Below the pieces are notes generated by a model, which ran no database searches, was not told the DNA's origin, and saw only the letters and a list, made by a program, of their open reading frames with translations. A DNA stretch of 64,000 bases, taken from assembly GCF_963576615.1 (NCBI RefSeq), contig NC_088711.1:39800621-39864620 (forward strand), written 5' to 3'. How positions within the stretch are numbered: position 1 is the first letter of the stretch; each line of letters starts with the position of its first letter. The translations under genes were made by a program, and so were the position numbers. Shown piece after piece: positions 22,708-35,309 of this stretch. The DNA is from Watersipora subatra (lineage: Eukaryota > Bryozoa > Gymnolaemata > Cheilostomatida > Watersiporidae).

Positions 22708-22835
22708 GTTTTTGAGCTTTTAAGAGCTTTTAATCACATTTCCACATATTTGGCACCTACCACACTACAGAGTAAGACATGGCGAATCTTTTGATACCAA
22801 ATAACTGTAATGTGAATTTTGTTGCAAGTCAACCT
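22708..22835 (-). repeat. Right inverted terminal repeat of the Kolobok-like element
   Basis: This is the reverse complement of 18792–18919 with scattered differences. It is followed directly by TTAA. Confidence 0.9.
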
Positions 22836-22839
22836 TTAA

Positions 22840-23560
22840 CAGAAAGCCAGTAGGAGCATTCACGCGTATAAAACTGCAGCAAAATAAAAAAAATGTTATC
22901 GTCATAAACGGGCGTTGTAGTTCGGCCCTAGCTGGTACGTAAGTTGTAAAGAATTTCGGCTAACGTTTTAAATAATGAAACCTTCGGTGATTGGACAAAA
23001 AACATAGGCTGATAAACGGTGTACCATAATTTCGTACCTGTAAATCGGTCTACGCCTCAAACGGTCTACGTTTATTACAAAAACCTTCGAATAACGTCGA
23101 TTACAAGTAAACAGCACCATAGACTGGTGAAATGAACACGGTTCTTTCGTGAAATACGCACTACTAAATAGTTCTACAATCGGTCGCACGGCTTTATTGG
23201 CGTTTCAATTTTCGGTCTTAACTTTTATTAAACCGAGCTTTTCAAACTTTTTGTGGGAATTTTCGTTCAAATAAATCTGTCTATTTGTGTATAATCCGAT
23301 CAGATGGGTAAGTTTAAAGATAATACCAACGGTTTACAAAGACTTGGTAACATATTTAAATAGGTTTAAATGTGTTTTGTATCGTTATTATACTTTAACG
23401 ACTTTACATTCCGATGCTTAAATTTCTTGATGAAATTTCTAGCAAAGGGTTCGTCTCATTGTCGATGAATAATTTTCGCAAGTTGTGTGCACATGCATTT
23501 ATCATAAAAACTCACACACATCGCTCCACTCGTTTGCTCGTGGGAAAACCAACTGTTTTT
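22840..23560. repeat. K-family repeat copy, right part
   Basis: This matches 53375–54135 in direct order (TTCACGCGT…CTGCAG.AAAATAAA, GTCATAAA.GGGCGTTGTAGT, TCTGTCTATTT.TGTATAATC, CATTTATCATAA). It is the continuation of 18660–18787 across the transposon. Confidence 0.8.
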
Positions 23561-23639
23561 AAGACAAAATAAATAATTGTTTTGTAAACTATTACAACAC
23601 CTTGCATCATTGGCCGAAGTATCTTTATTGCTTCTTCCA

Positions 23640-23975
23640 GACTTTTATCGTCTTCCTTGAGTTCTCTTCCAAACCTTGGTAGAGCATCCATCTATTTGAT
23701 CAGCTTGTTTTGGGTAGTTTTCAAACTGTGTTTTTGTTTGATGGAAGCAAATCAGGGATCTTTAAGCTTTTCTAAAGTATATTTCAAGAAAGCTAACTAA
23801 GGAAGCAAAACTAAGAAATAAAAAAACAATATTATAAAGTTGAACATTGTTTAAAATATGTTTGAGAAAGATGAGAGAACAAGAAAATAGATCTCTACAA
23901 AGATAAAATATAGGCAGTGTGTTAAGTTCAACATGAGCCATTATTTTCTCAGAGTTTGATATAAGCAAGGCTACC
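23640..23975 (-). pseudogene. Partial duplicate of coiled-coil exon 2 and its upstream intron
   Basis: The minus strand repeats the set A exon 2 acceptor (ATATACTTTAG) and the start of the exon, but a TGA follows six codons in (EKLKDP, then stop). The similarity covers 17490–17835 of set A, including the intron upstream, and ends where a Helentron-like copy begins at 23985. Confidence 0.75.
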
Positions 23976-23984
23976 ATTGTATAT

Positions 23985-24668
23985 TTATATATATATTTCT
24001 CAAAGTATCTCTTGGATCTGTCATTCCAACTATAGCTATAGCGCACGCTGATTATTTTACCGGTGCGGCCACACGTTACGATGCCTCTGTTAAGAAATAT
24101 TTTTTGAAAGGTTTGATTACTATATCTGGGGTCAAGGCCGATTCTTCTCCTTCGGACAATTATATTATTGTCCCCGTATCGTCATATTCAAAGTTTTAGT
24201 GGATAGTTCTGGTGGAACAGTAACCTTTTTTTGTACACACACACGCACACACACACAGACTTCTATGCAATAATTTTTATTTTTTTTGCTCAGTTTGTAT
24301 TAATTGTACTATTACCAAATCATTTTTTATGGTAATCGCAGCAAAGCCAACTTAATTTAGCTATTACTTGCTAATTATTTCACATTTACATCTAAACCTT
24401 TTTATAGTCGTTTTATTTTTTTAAAGTATTGGACCTGCACGAAACATTTTCCTCATGATATGAAATTTAAAAGTTGTTTGACAAAGTTTGAAAACCTTAA
24501 CGGTTGTTTTTATTTTCTCTCCTCATTTATTTCAATTACACAAAACACTTTCTCATGATATGTAGTTTGAAAGTTAGAATGGCAAATGTTATTATATGTT
24601 AAATACAAATCAATTTTTCTGTCCAAAGACTGTTATTACTCGAGCAATGCCGGGTGGCACAGCTAGTA
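23985..24668 (+). mobile_element. Helentron-like dispersed element (short copy)
   Basis: It has the same start (TATATTTCTCAAAGTAT) and end (ACTCGAGCAATGCCGGGTGGCACAGCTAGT) as the copy at 11866–13822, with an internal deletion. It contains a short CA repeat at 24235–24260. Confidence 0.5.
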
Positions 24669-24689
24669 TTATTTATATAAAGCTAATCT

Positions 24690-25355
24690 ATACTATAATA
24701 AGATAAGCGTCCATCTGTCAGTCTGAAGCTCCATCAAGAGCATTAGAAATAAAAGTGCTTTGCACAAGAATTGAACTTGAGTACAAAACTCTGATTTACA
24801 GTTTGACACTAAGTGACGTTGCCGTGTCTGTATTTAAACCAAAAGAAACAAGTATCTGCATGCATTGAAAAATATGGTAACAACCCATCCTGAGCGTTTG
24901 TTCATTTTGCAAAATCTTTTATTTTTATTGTAATTTATTGCTAGCATTGACAAGTTGTACCAGAAAAATTACAGCTACGAATTATTACTAATTTTAGATA
25001 TATAGACTTTGGGAGATTGTTATTGATTTACTAAACGTTATTATTCATATTTTATTAGTAATAATAGTGGCATATTCTGTAATAATATTGATTAAACCTT
25101 CAACTCAACCATGCTCACGGTCTTGTCAAAAATGGTTGCAAAAGTGTCTGTTCTCATTTTGCAACGCACTACTGATATTTTGCATGGTAATAGCAAATGA
25201 GAAATCTCAAGATAATTATTTTAATATGAGAATATTTTTTTATAAACCATGCAGTTTAAAAGTTATATCAATTTATAAACGGCCATTTGACAAATATTAG
25301 GAAGTATTACATTAGATAGGACTGTTAGAAATAGAGTCTAGCGTAAGAATCAAAT
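24690..25355. other. AT-rich stretch with a SINE-like start
   Basis: 24700–24840 shares the GCGTCCATCTGTC block of the repeat at 7095 and on the minus strand contains a weak B-box-like CAAGTTCAATTCTT. The rest shows no conserved feature. Confidence 0.35.
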
Positions 25356-25359
25356 TCAG

Positions 25360-25960
25360 AGGAGGCAAAGGGCAACAGGTGAGGGAGCTAGGAAGTGAGT
25401 GGGCAGTAGAGCAAAGGGTGAAAGGATGAGAGAGTAAGAGAGCTAGTAGGTTAGTGAGTGAAAGCGTGAGAGGAAGAAAAAAAAGGCAAAAGAGGGTCAT
25501 AGAAAGAAAGTTTGAGAGAATGAAAGGGTAAAGAAAACAAATGATGAGAAAAAGAGAAAGTCAGAGAAAGAGAGTGTAAGAAAACGTGAGAGAGCAAGTT
25601 AAGAAAAGCATTAAATTAAAAAAGCGTGAGTGGATGGGAAAGAGAGGTCAAAAATAACAGAAATTTCAAAAGAGAGAGAGAGGGAGAGATAGAAGAGGGT
25701 AATCAAGTGCAAGAGTGAGAGTTAGAGAGTACGAAAGTGAGAGGGTGAAAGAGTGAAAAGGTAAAAGGTTGAGATAGTTGGATGACTTGAAGTTGAAATG
25801 ACATATGGGTGCGAGGGTGAAAGAAAGAGAGAGAAAGAGAAAGTGAGAGAGAGTGAAAAAAACAGGGTAAGAAAGAGTGTGATAGTGAGAATAAAATTGA
25901 GCATGAGAGAGTGATAGAGATAGTGGAAGGGTGAGCAAAGAGAGTGAGAGGGACAGAATA
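25360..25960. repeat. GA-rich purine tract
   Basis: Imperfect GAGA/GTGAGA repeats. Minus-strand frames through it give only Ser/Leu/Thr/Phe-rich low-complexity sequence. A homologous tract lies at 30000–30968, with homologous flanks on the right. Confidence 0.9.
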
Positions 25961-25974
25961 GTTAACAGCTGTCA

Positions 25975-27560
25975 AACATACATATCTGCCTTATAATGGC
26001 AAGTTCTAATATTTCAAGCATTGAATAGAATTTCAAAAGACACCTTTAGCTATCAGCATGCCTTTGAAACATGCTACATGTTACATATTTCACAAGTTCT
26101 GTTCAACCTTTGATAAAATCTGTACCTTTGCTCTAACTCAACTTGGCCTCAGTTGGTCAAGCTTAGTGATCACCATAGTGAAAGGACAAAAAATTAACGG
26201 ACACATTCTAATTTAACTTTACTACTTTTGACAATATCTTAAATTATTTTTTAGATAGTTTATCTAATGGTTGTTTAGATAAAAATTATGCTCAACTTTA
26301 AAAAATTCTTTTCACTGATACCTCGTATGTATCTTATTTGTGTGTTAAATGATACTGCTGCTAAAGTGAAGAGTGCAGTAACTCTTGGTAAGTTCATTTC
26401 TAAAGTAAAATCGGGTCTCAGACAATTTTAACAGTTAGACCCAGCTGCAAAATAAATAGATCTACTAAAGTGTTGCAGTGAGCAGGTACTAGTTAACAGA
26501 GGTGCTCATTCAATAGCTAATCAATTTTTGATCTCATGATCTCAGCGTTAATCTATATTATATTTGATAGTAACCGAGCTACTGTGAAACAACTTTCTTT
26601 TTTTCTATCGATAGCCTCTTTTTGTGTTTACAAATACTCGTCAGTTTTTTTACACCTCGATACCTATTGCCTAATTTATAATAACAAGCTCTGTTGGTTG
26701 CAAACTGTAGAGTTCAACTTGCAAAAAAGAAAGTAATTAAGACAAGGCTATAGTCTTCTGCTAATCAGGCAAATTTGCTCCAAGGTTGTTTCTCATCTCA
26801 GTGTAATCAACTGACATAACTAGTCTTTATACCAATACATTCAATATATCTGGATAGGTCATGAGGATACTTATGTAAATCTGTAAAATGCTTTATTTTA
26901 ACAGGAGCTGACAACTACAAGTAAAAAGTTACTCTTATCATAACCTGATCTCTAGGCTATAAGTAATAGACAATAAAACAGCTGAATCAATGGTATAAAC
27001 CGAGCATGTCAAGTATACGGCTGACTAGTCAGACCAGAGCTGATGGATGATTTAATGTGGCCTGCAATAGGTTTTTAAGTTTGTAGAAAATGTAGCGAGT
27101 CCCTGGATCATTTTTATTAAAGGTTATCATTGTTTAAAATAGATACAAACTGAATACTCCTTCTGTTCACTAAAGGGCAGTAATGGGGAAAAAGCCATCA
27201 CGCCTACCATATGTCACAGATACGGGTTATTTGCAGGAAATGAACACTGGCAATTTGATGTATTTAGGTAAAAATAATCTAGCAATCTTGCTTCACTATC
27301 CACACTCGCTAAACAAGTTATTGGTCAACACACCATTTCTCAAAATATAATTGTCATGAAAAGATAGGTGGGCGCGGAGTAGAGATTAGTTAGGAAAATG
27401 GACTTACCCTTACTCAGTATGTTCACATTGTTTTTACTTCTTTGTAATTTTCGACTTCAACCTTTGCAGTTTAACTACATAAACTGCCTACTTGAAGCAC
27501 TATTAACAGCATATGTTAGAGATTACTTTGAACGGTTGTGGTAAGTATTTATTAGAGTTT
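25975..27560. repeat. Dispersed repeat block, copy 1
   Basis: This matches 31000–32000 and 60585–62060 in the same orientation (for example ACCTCG.ATGTATCTTA.TTGTGT, GCGAGTCCCT.GATCATTTTTATTAAA, TTCTGTTCA.TA.AGGGCAGTAA). No protein-coding frame is shared. Confidence 0.7.
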
Positions 27561-29160
27561 TCGACATGGTGTTGAAAATTGTGTATGTTAGAATATCCAT
27601 CATTAGTCAAGATATGATTTTGTTGAAAACAAAAACTCTTGAAGTAAACAAATGATCTTTAACTATCTTTTTAATTTATACTTTTTGCTAAGTTTGATTT
27701 AAAGTAAAAACTTTGTATTAGTATCGATAAAAAATATTTTATTATTTTATTATTATCTAATTTCTGCTTCAAATTTCTTATAATACATATTTGAGAAATA
27801 TAAGGGTAACAGATGAAGTAATAGAAATTTCCACTAAAAAGCTTACAGCTATGATTAGCTTCAAATTGATTAAAATGTTAGAATGTAGGTCATATGTATG
27901 ATAGAATTTTGGCAAGCAAAGCAGGTGATGCTAATGCACACCAAAAGCTTGGAGCCATTCTAACATATAAACTAGTACCATAATGTATACAGTAGCTAGG
28001 GAATGCAAACCTGTTTGTTTGGTAAGCATCCAGAAAGTTGCTATGTTCAAAGTATTTAATATTTGGTAGGCCTACCTCTGCGACACTCATCATTACGAAC
28101 TCAACAAAACGACAAATATGACCACTTAAAAAGGCAAACAAGGAAAAACGCCATAAAAATGATACAACAAAAAACACAGTTATATGCTATTACGTTTGGC
28201 TGCAACACTGCTGATAAGTATTTAAGGTTTATCTACAGTTTCTGATAGAGAGTTTGTACATGCATGAAGGATGAAGGCTTCAGAAGTTGTGTGCCCTAAA
28301 GATCAAAGTACTTTTGCCAATGATAGTCTAACAAGGACTACTGTGTTGCTGATCAGGTGAAAAAACTTTTAAGTAATGTGAGTACTTGACTGAAAAAGAA
28401 AATCAAATCCGATATCACATTTTCAATTGCATTAAATGAAAACACCAGTGTCACAGATATTGCTCATATGCCGTATTCATTTGAAATGTATGAAACAGCG
28501 GCCATAAGCAGGAGCTGTTTCAATTGGTGTCCATGAATGACACCACAATAGCAGATGACCACTTTAGTTCATTCAGTACAGCGCTAAATAACATGGGAGC
28601 AGAATGGTTTCTGTATTGAGCCTGTCAAAAAACAGTGCACCATCAAAAGTCGGGGAAAATGCAAATGTTGTCACAAACTTCTGTGGCAAAGTTCAGCCCC
28701 AAAAAAGGAGACAAGAGTTTGGACCATTTACTGTATTTTACACCAGGAGTTATGTTACAAAGCACTACAACTAGACCATGTTATGAGTGCTGGTATTGAA
28801 ACTGTCGATTTTGTCTAAACATATGGTCTTTATCATAGTTAGTTTGAAAAATTTCTCAGTGATAATGATTTATGCTGATCTTCTATACCACACTCATGTG
28901 CTGTGGTTAAGCAGGAGTGCAGTACACACGCACTTCTTTTCGCTCAGAGTGAAAATTGGACAGTTCCTCAAGGAAACGAGATACCTAGTAAAAGATCATA
29001 AATGCAAGGAATGGGTGGTGAATACTGTCTTTATGGTTGATATTAAATAACACATGAACACCTTTACTGCTTCATTAAAAAACTGTAGTGTAGTTTTCAC
29101 TCATTATTAGGGCTACCTGAGTGTGTTTAAAAAGAAACTGTTACTGTATGGGCTGCAGCT
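27560..29160. other. Repeat-derived stretch, no gene
   Basis: 28480–28780 shares blocks with 50420–50800 (TGTCACAAA.TTCTGTGGCAAA, ACACCA.GAGTTATGTTACAAA.CACTAC). Nothing else was recognised. Confidence 0.5.
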
Positions 29161-29995
29161 CTTTAACTGTGACATGGCACATTTTCAACAGGGCATCAGA
29201 TCATCACAGTATTAATTGGAATAAATATATGGACTATGGATATAAGTTTCAGCAGATGTTTTAGGTATTCGGTGAACTTGAGGACAAATATAACTTTGTT
29301 CTCTCACCATTTATAGCGGGTGTTTTGATATGCCAGCTGAGATTTGACCGAGCTTTTGATTTACAGCGTGGTTAACGTGTCAAGGATAAATTAGTGTCAG
29401 TGAGATAAGATCTGTTTTATCAATATCTCAAGCAAGGCTACACTAAATTAACAGCCACAGTTAATCACTTTGGTGTCTATTTATCTTTATAAACAGGAAT
29501 TCTTCATCCTGAACAATATCGAAACAAATCAGAGCTTATGATTAAATCAATGCTCTGTTAAGCACCCTGCTATTCAAGAATGGACACTGAATATCGATGC
29601 ACTAACTATCAGTGCATTTATATGTGCAACATGAGTGTATTAGATGCACTTCGAAAGGTTAAAATATGCTTAGTTTTAGGAGAAAATAGCAAGCAGACAG
29701 CAGAAATGGAGCAAGAGAGAAAAAAGTTGCGATGGAAAAAAATTTGTTAACACTCACGAACACAGACTATTAAAATAGGATTAATATATTTTTAAATAAA
29801 AGACAATAAACATTGTAGCATGTATTCTCAAACTCAATAGGTCCAGCTTAATACTTTGCTCTGATGCAATCTCAATGGCCTTTCACTGCTATAAGTTTGT
29901 TTTGTTTCTATATTTCAGTTGTTTTATTGAATTTCTCATTTTAGTAATTTATGTACGTTACAAAATACCTTTTCAAAGCTTGCCATTGAGTTTGT
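29160..29995. repeat. hAT-remnant repeat block, copy at 29 kb
   Basis: This matches 32200–32990 and 33190–33560/34364–34830. It contains the degenerate GTF2IRD2-like coding stretch (29300–29600) found in the other copies. Confidence 0.6.
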
Positions 29996-29999
29996 TTAG

Positions 30000-30839
30000 T
30001 GTGGTGAAGGTGAGAAAAAGACAGTGAGAAAGATGAGGAGAGAGTGAGAGAAAGACAGCGAGAACTGTTTCAAAAGAGTGAAAGACAGTGAGTGAAAGCA
30101 AGGATGTGAAAGACTGAGACAATGAAAGAATGAGAGAGTATGCGAGATTGAAAGAGTAAAAGAGTGAGAGATTGACAGAGTGTGAGAAAGTTAGAGGGAG
30201 AGAGTGAAAGAAAGATTTAAAAAAGTGAGAGATGGTAGTGAGAGAGTGAGTAAAAGAGAGAGCGAGTGTGTGAAAGAGGGAGAGAGAGAGAGGAAAAGGA
30301 AGAGAGAGAGGAAGAGAAGGAAAGAGATAGAGAGAGAGAGCGAGAGGGAGAGAGATAGAGAGGAAAAGAAGGAGAGAGATAGAGAGAGGAGGAGAGAAGG
30401 AAAGAGATAGAGAGAGAGGGAGAGAAGGAAAGAGATAGAGAGAGAGAGAGGGAGAGAGAGAGGGAAAGAGAGAGGGAGAGAGAGGGAGAGCGGGAGAGAG
30501 AGAGGGAGAGAGAGAGGGAGAGGGAGAGAGAGGGAGAGAGGGAGAGAGAGAGGGAGAGAGAGAGAAGGAGAGAGAGAGGCAGAAAGAGGGAGAGAGAGAT
30601 AGAAAAAGAGAGGAAGAGATAGAAAAAGAGAGGAAGAGAGAGGAAGGAGTATATAGTTTAAGAAGGGTGAAAGATAGTGAGTGAGAGCAAGGATGTGAGA
30701 GACTGTGAGACAATGACAGAGTGAAAGAGTGAGAGAGTGAAATAGTGAGAGAGTGTGAGAAAGTGAGAGAGGGAGAGTGAAAGAGGAAGCTAAAAAAAGT
30801 GAGAGATGGTAGTAAGAGAGAGTGAGTTGGAGAGTGAGT

Positions 30840-30882
<43 letters not shown>

Positions 30883-30968
30883 ATGAGGAAAGGAAGACAG
30901 AGAGGAAGAGGGAGGGAGAAAAGAAGGAGGGAAAGATAGGAAAAGAAAGGAAGAGAGAGGAAGGAGTA
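30000..30968. repeat. Large GA-rich purine tract
   Basis: Nearly 1 kb of GAGAGA/GGAGAGA/GTGAGA repeats on the plus strand. Both strands give long frames of R/E/G or L/S/F only, which is a composition artefact. Confidence 0.95.
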
Positions 30969-30999
30969 TATAGTTAACATATATCAATTGAATCTGTCT

Positions 31000-32000
31000 T
31001 GAAATGGCAAGTTCTAACATTTCATGCTATCAAGAGAGTTTTGAGAGACACATTTAGCTATTAGGATATCTTTCCAACATGCTCTATGTTACAGATTTTA
31101 CAAACACTATAAATTTTATAATAACATGCATATATAGCTTTGCTCTAATTCAACTTAGATACAGTTCGTGAAGCCTGTTCGTCATCTTAGTAATAGAACT
31201 CAAAATGAACTGCATCACCTAATTTTAACTATGCTATTCTTATGACCATCTTGAATAAATATGTAGATAGTTTATCCAGTGATTGCTTAGATAAAACAAT
31301 GCTCAACATGCTTGGCTCATTTCTAAAACCACTTTTCACAAATACCTCGGTAATATCTTACTTGTGTCTAAGATGATCCTGTTGCTAAGGAGATCAATGC
31401 AGTCACACTCAGCAAGTTCACAGCCAAAGTAAGATCACGTTTTACGCAGTCTTACGAGCTAGCTGTAAGTTGAATACGTCTGATAAGGTGTTGTAGTGAA
31501 CGTATACAGGTCAATAGATTGGCTTATTCAACAGCTAATCAATTTATGATCTCGTGACCTAAGCGTGAATCCGAGTTGAACTTGATATTATTCGAGTTGC
31601 TGTGAATAAAAGGTCTATTCAATGAATGTAACAAAAGAAACAATAACTCAGCAAGAGGCAAAACAATCCAGTTTTTTTTATCCATAGGTTATTAGCATGC
31701 TTACAAATACTTCTCAACTTTTCATACATTGATACCTGCTGACTAATTTATGTTAGCAAGCTTTGCAGGTAACAAATTGTAGAGCTTACTTTGCAAACAG
31801 AAAGTGACTAGAACTAGGTTAGTACCCTGCTGAGAGAGTACACACATGCAGTTCAAGATAGTCTTTATATCCTTAAGGGGTACTTCAGTATATCTGGACA
31901 GGTCATGAGAATAATTATGAAAAGGTGTAAAATGCTTTCTCCTAACATGAGCTGATAACTACAAGTAAAGCTTACTGTTATCATACTCTAAGCAAGATTG
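31000..32000. repeat. Dispersed repeat block, copy 2
   Basis: The homologue of 25975–27000, again directly after a GA tract: the two GA tracts and their right flanks are duplicates of one ancestral segment. Confidence 0.7.
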
Positions 32001-32199
32001 TTTTTGTTTTATGCTACATAACAGTGCTGATTAACATTTTCTTCAGCCAATTAAAAGCATTTGGTCAACAATTTTAATGTGCCCGCACAGCTTTGAAACT
32101 TCTTTGAGCTTCTGCTGAACAGTTTTGTGTTTTTCATATATTTGGTAATTTTGGCTAAAACTTATGCACAAAAGGCCATACCTTTAGTCATATGACAGC

Positions 32200-32995
32200 A
32201 TATGTCACTGTGGGAACTGCAGCGTTCTGATTACGACGTGCTCGCTTTTTTGTCTCATATCTCTGCATTTAAAGGTACCAGATCATCTAAGCATTGATTG
32301 GAATATATATGCAGAAAACATGACAGATTTGCTGTTAGTTTTGACAGAGGCTTCAGACAGTCAGTGAGCTTGAGGACAAATTTGGCTTTGTTTTTTCACT
32401 ATTTACGGGGAGGTCTTCTGATATTCCAGCTGAGATTTGACTCTAGCTTATTGACTTAAATTAACAGATATACGTAGTTGTTCATGCTTGGGTCTACTTA
32501 TCTTTGTAAACAAGCGTTCTCCATCATGAACAATAATAAAGCATATTAGTGCTCATAGTAAATAAACACTGGAGTGATATTGTTAAAGACCCTGCTATTC
32601 AACAATTGACATTGAATACTAATGCACTAGGTAGCATTGTATCTAGATGCAAACCCTGAGTGCACAAATTGCACTTGAGAGCTGGCTGAATTCAGGAGCA
32701 AGCAGCAGCGAGTAGGCTGAAGGAAATCAGTGAAAGAGAAACAACTGTGATGATAGGGAATTTATTCGCACTCATAAATATAGATCCTTAAAAATATGAT
32801 GAATCTGGTTTTATATTACAAAAGCAAATATTGTGGAATATATTCTCAGCTTAAGTAGGCATAGCCTAGTAATTTGCTCTGACGCAATCTCATTGCCCCT
32901 AAATTCAATTTTTATTTATGTGGTATAGTTTAATTATTTTGTGTTACTTGAATTTATTGTTTATTTATTTTAACACAGCATTTTTTTCAAAGCTG
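32200..32995 (+). pseudogene. hAT (GTF2IRD2-like) transposase remnant, copy at 32 kb
   Basis: 32480–32545 encodes LGSTYLCKQAFSIMNNNKAY and then a stop. Upstream 32340–32460 is a broken version of the domain that is clearer at 51160–51310. It is non-functional. Confidence 0.6.
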
Positions 32996-33661
32996 CACTT
33001 GAGTTTGTCTGGTGTGTAAGTTTGTTCAAATAGAAAACTGCATTCACAGCTGTTAAAATAAATCAGCTAATAACACATACAGGCAAAACATAGAAAATAT
33101 TTTTTTCAATAGTCTGTGACTAACTTTGTTGTGTTTAGAAAATACCCCTTGGCATACGGGATTACATTATGAAGAGTAGGCTACATATTCTAGCCTACCT
33201 TACATATTAGGAACTGCAGCTCTCTAATTATGATATCCCCATTGCTCTTGTCTCACATCCGTGCATTTAAAGGTACCAGTTCATCAAAGTATTGATAGAA
33301 ATAATTATGCAAAGAACATAATATACTTGCTGTGAGTTCGCACAGAGGCTCCAGGTAGTCAGTAAACTTGAGGGCAAATTTGGATTAGTTCTCTCACCAT
33401 TTATGGAGAGGTCTTTTGATGTGCCAGCTGAGACTTGACTCAAATTTGTTGACTGGCAGTGTGGTATAACTGTGAAGGAGAAATTTGGGTCAGTAGGATT
33501 AAAACCATTTTATCATATACATATTTTATGCCTGGTTACACCAAATTAACAGACATGGTTATTCATGTTTGGGTCTACTTATTTTTGTGAAACAGAGTTC
33601 TCCATCATGAACAATAACAAAACAGATCTGTGCTCATGTTTAACAAATAAACACTTGAATG

Positions 33662-34355
33662 CAAGCCGTATTCCCTGGGGTGGCTGGGCAGCTAAACTGC
33701 CTAAACATTTTAGTGAGTTTTGGCAGCTGAGTACTAATAATTGCAGTCTAAGCTCATTCACTTGGAATTTCCAACTACTAATCATTAGCGCTCTAGACGA
33801 AGTTGAGAGACCCACTAATATAGTATTGGTTTTGCATGCCACTACTGCAGTGAGTGAGAGATCTTTTTCTGCATTGAGGCAAACCAAAACATCGATGACA
33901 GAGCACTATGGGGCAGGCTCGTCTAAATAATCTTCTAATATTACACATATATAAAAATGTTGAAGTAGATACAGAATCAGTTGTGAAAGATGTCTGCCAT
34001 GAACACATTGACAGAACAAGAGCTATTGCAATAAAGAAGTAATAGCTCTTGTTCTGTCAATTTTTCTTACAGAAATTTGTAGTGTCTTGAGTTTTACATA
34101 TATATCGTTCATTGAATAAAGAAAAAGTTTTGCCTACCATGAACCATAAACAATATATTTATGTAGATTTTGGTGCTTACAATTGATTGCATTTATGCAT
34201 ACTTTAAGGGTTATTGATGATTAAAAGGTCCAGAGCTTGGGGACACTGCGCCGAACTCCGTTGGAGGGCTTACACCGTCTCCCAAACCTTCAGGTGTTCA
34301 TAACTAGTCGCCTAAGATTTGCAGCTCCAAATGGCAACCAAGGAATACAGGCCTG
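33662..34355 (+). mobile_element. Nested hAT element with 8-bp target-site duplication
   Basis: CTTGAATG occurs at 33654–33661 and again at 34356–34363. The element's ends are imperfect inverted repeats (CAAGCCGTATTCCC and the reverse complement of CAGGCCTGTATTCC). Inside, 33760–34045 encodes the C-terminal hAT dimerisation domain. An uninterrupted target is present at about 4491–4510. Confidence 0.85.
33700..34045 (+). pseudogene. hAT transposase C-terminal dimerisation domain, frameshifted
   Basis: The plus strand encodes LVLHATTAVSERSFSALRQT, the hallmark of the hAT C-terminal domain. After MTEHY the frame shifts and resumes as GQARLNNLLILHIYKNVEVD and then a tail ending in TAA. This is the end of a transposase from a different hAT lineage than the surrounding remnant. 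Confidence 0.8.
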
Positions 34356-35309
34356 CTTGAATGATGTTGTTAAACACGCTGATATTCAACAATTGACATT
34401 GAATATTAATGCACTAGGCAGCATTGTATCTAGATGAAAACCCTGAGTGCACAAAATGCACTTGAGAGCTGGCTAAATTCAGGAGCAAGCAGCAGCGAGT
34501 AGGCTGAAGGAAATCAGTGAAAAAGAAACAACTGTGATGATAGGGAATTTATTCTCACTCATAAATATAGATCCTTAAAAATATGATTAATCTGGTTTTA
34601 TATTACATAAATAAAATTGGTGGAATATATTCTCAGCTTAAGTAGGCATAGCCTAGCAATTTGCTCTGATGCAATCTCATTGCCCTTGCAGTGCCTTTGC
34701 CCTTGCTATAAATGTAAACTTTATTTATTTGGTATACTTTAATTATTTTGTGTTATTCGAAATAATTTTTTATTTATTTTAACACATCATTTTTTTCAAA
34801 GCTGCTCTTGAGTTTGTTTGGTGTGTAAATTTGTTCAAATAGAAAACTGCATTCACAGCTGTTAAAATAAATCAGCTAATAACACCTACAGGCAAAACAT
34901 AGAAAATATTTTTTTCAATTGTTTGTGACCAACTTTGTTGTGTTTAGAAAATACCCCTGGTCATACGTGATTACGATATGTTGAGTTGGCTACATGTGTA
35001 GACTGGATGATGAAGCATAGCAGTGTAAAAAATGGAATATTTGAATCTGATGTTTCTTTACAGAGTCGGTCAATCTGAGAATTGCAGATGGTTTTGGTCT
35101 GGTCTCAGTGTCAACTGAGTTTGACATGACTGGTCTAAAATCTCTGTTCAAAAAAGGGATATAGTGTAAATTTTAATAATTTAGAGAGTTAGTTGGCAGC
35201 TGTATTACACAGTAGAAAACTTAGACTAAAGGGAAAGTATTATTGCCTTAAAAAGCAACTACGGGTGTAGCTAGTACTGCCCTACTTATCAATCATTTCT
35301 CATTCACAA

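Larger units (their letters stand above)
18792..22835 (+). mobile_element. Kolobok-like TTAA DNA transposon (4044 bp)
   Basis: Inverted terminal repeats of about 128 bp begin AGGTTGACTTGCAAC at both ends and are flanked by TTAA at 18788–18791 and 22836–22839. The flanks join to give the sequence of a related uninterrupted repeat near 53370. The interior holds a multi-exon transposase-like gene on the plus strand and a short minus-strand exon near the right end. TTAA duplication, AGG-type ends and a THAP-like start fit the Kolobok superfamily. Confidence 0.85.
33190..34640 (+). pseudogene. hAT (GTF2IRD2-like) transposase remnant split by a nested element
   Basis: 33360–33661 and 34356–34440 together carry the remnant (FGSTYFCETEFSIMNNNKTD, LTNKHLN | DVVKHADIQQLTLNINAL). 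A 694-bp element with an 8-bp duplication lies between the two parts. The coding frame has several stops. Confidence 0.7.

Noticed and set aside
25312..25975. Several Ser/Leu/Phe-rich frames
   Set aside because: Same cause: a GA purine tract read on the minus strand.
29973..30980. 335-codon minus-strand frame rich in Leu and Ser
   Set aside because: It lies entirely in the GA-rich tract and is pure low-complexity translation.
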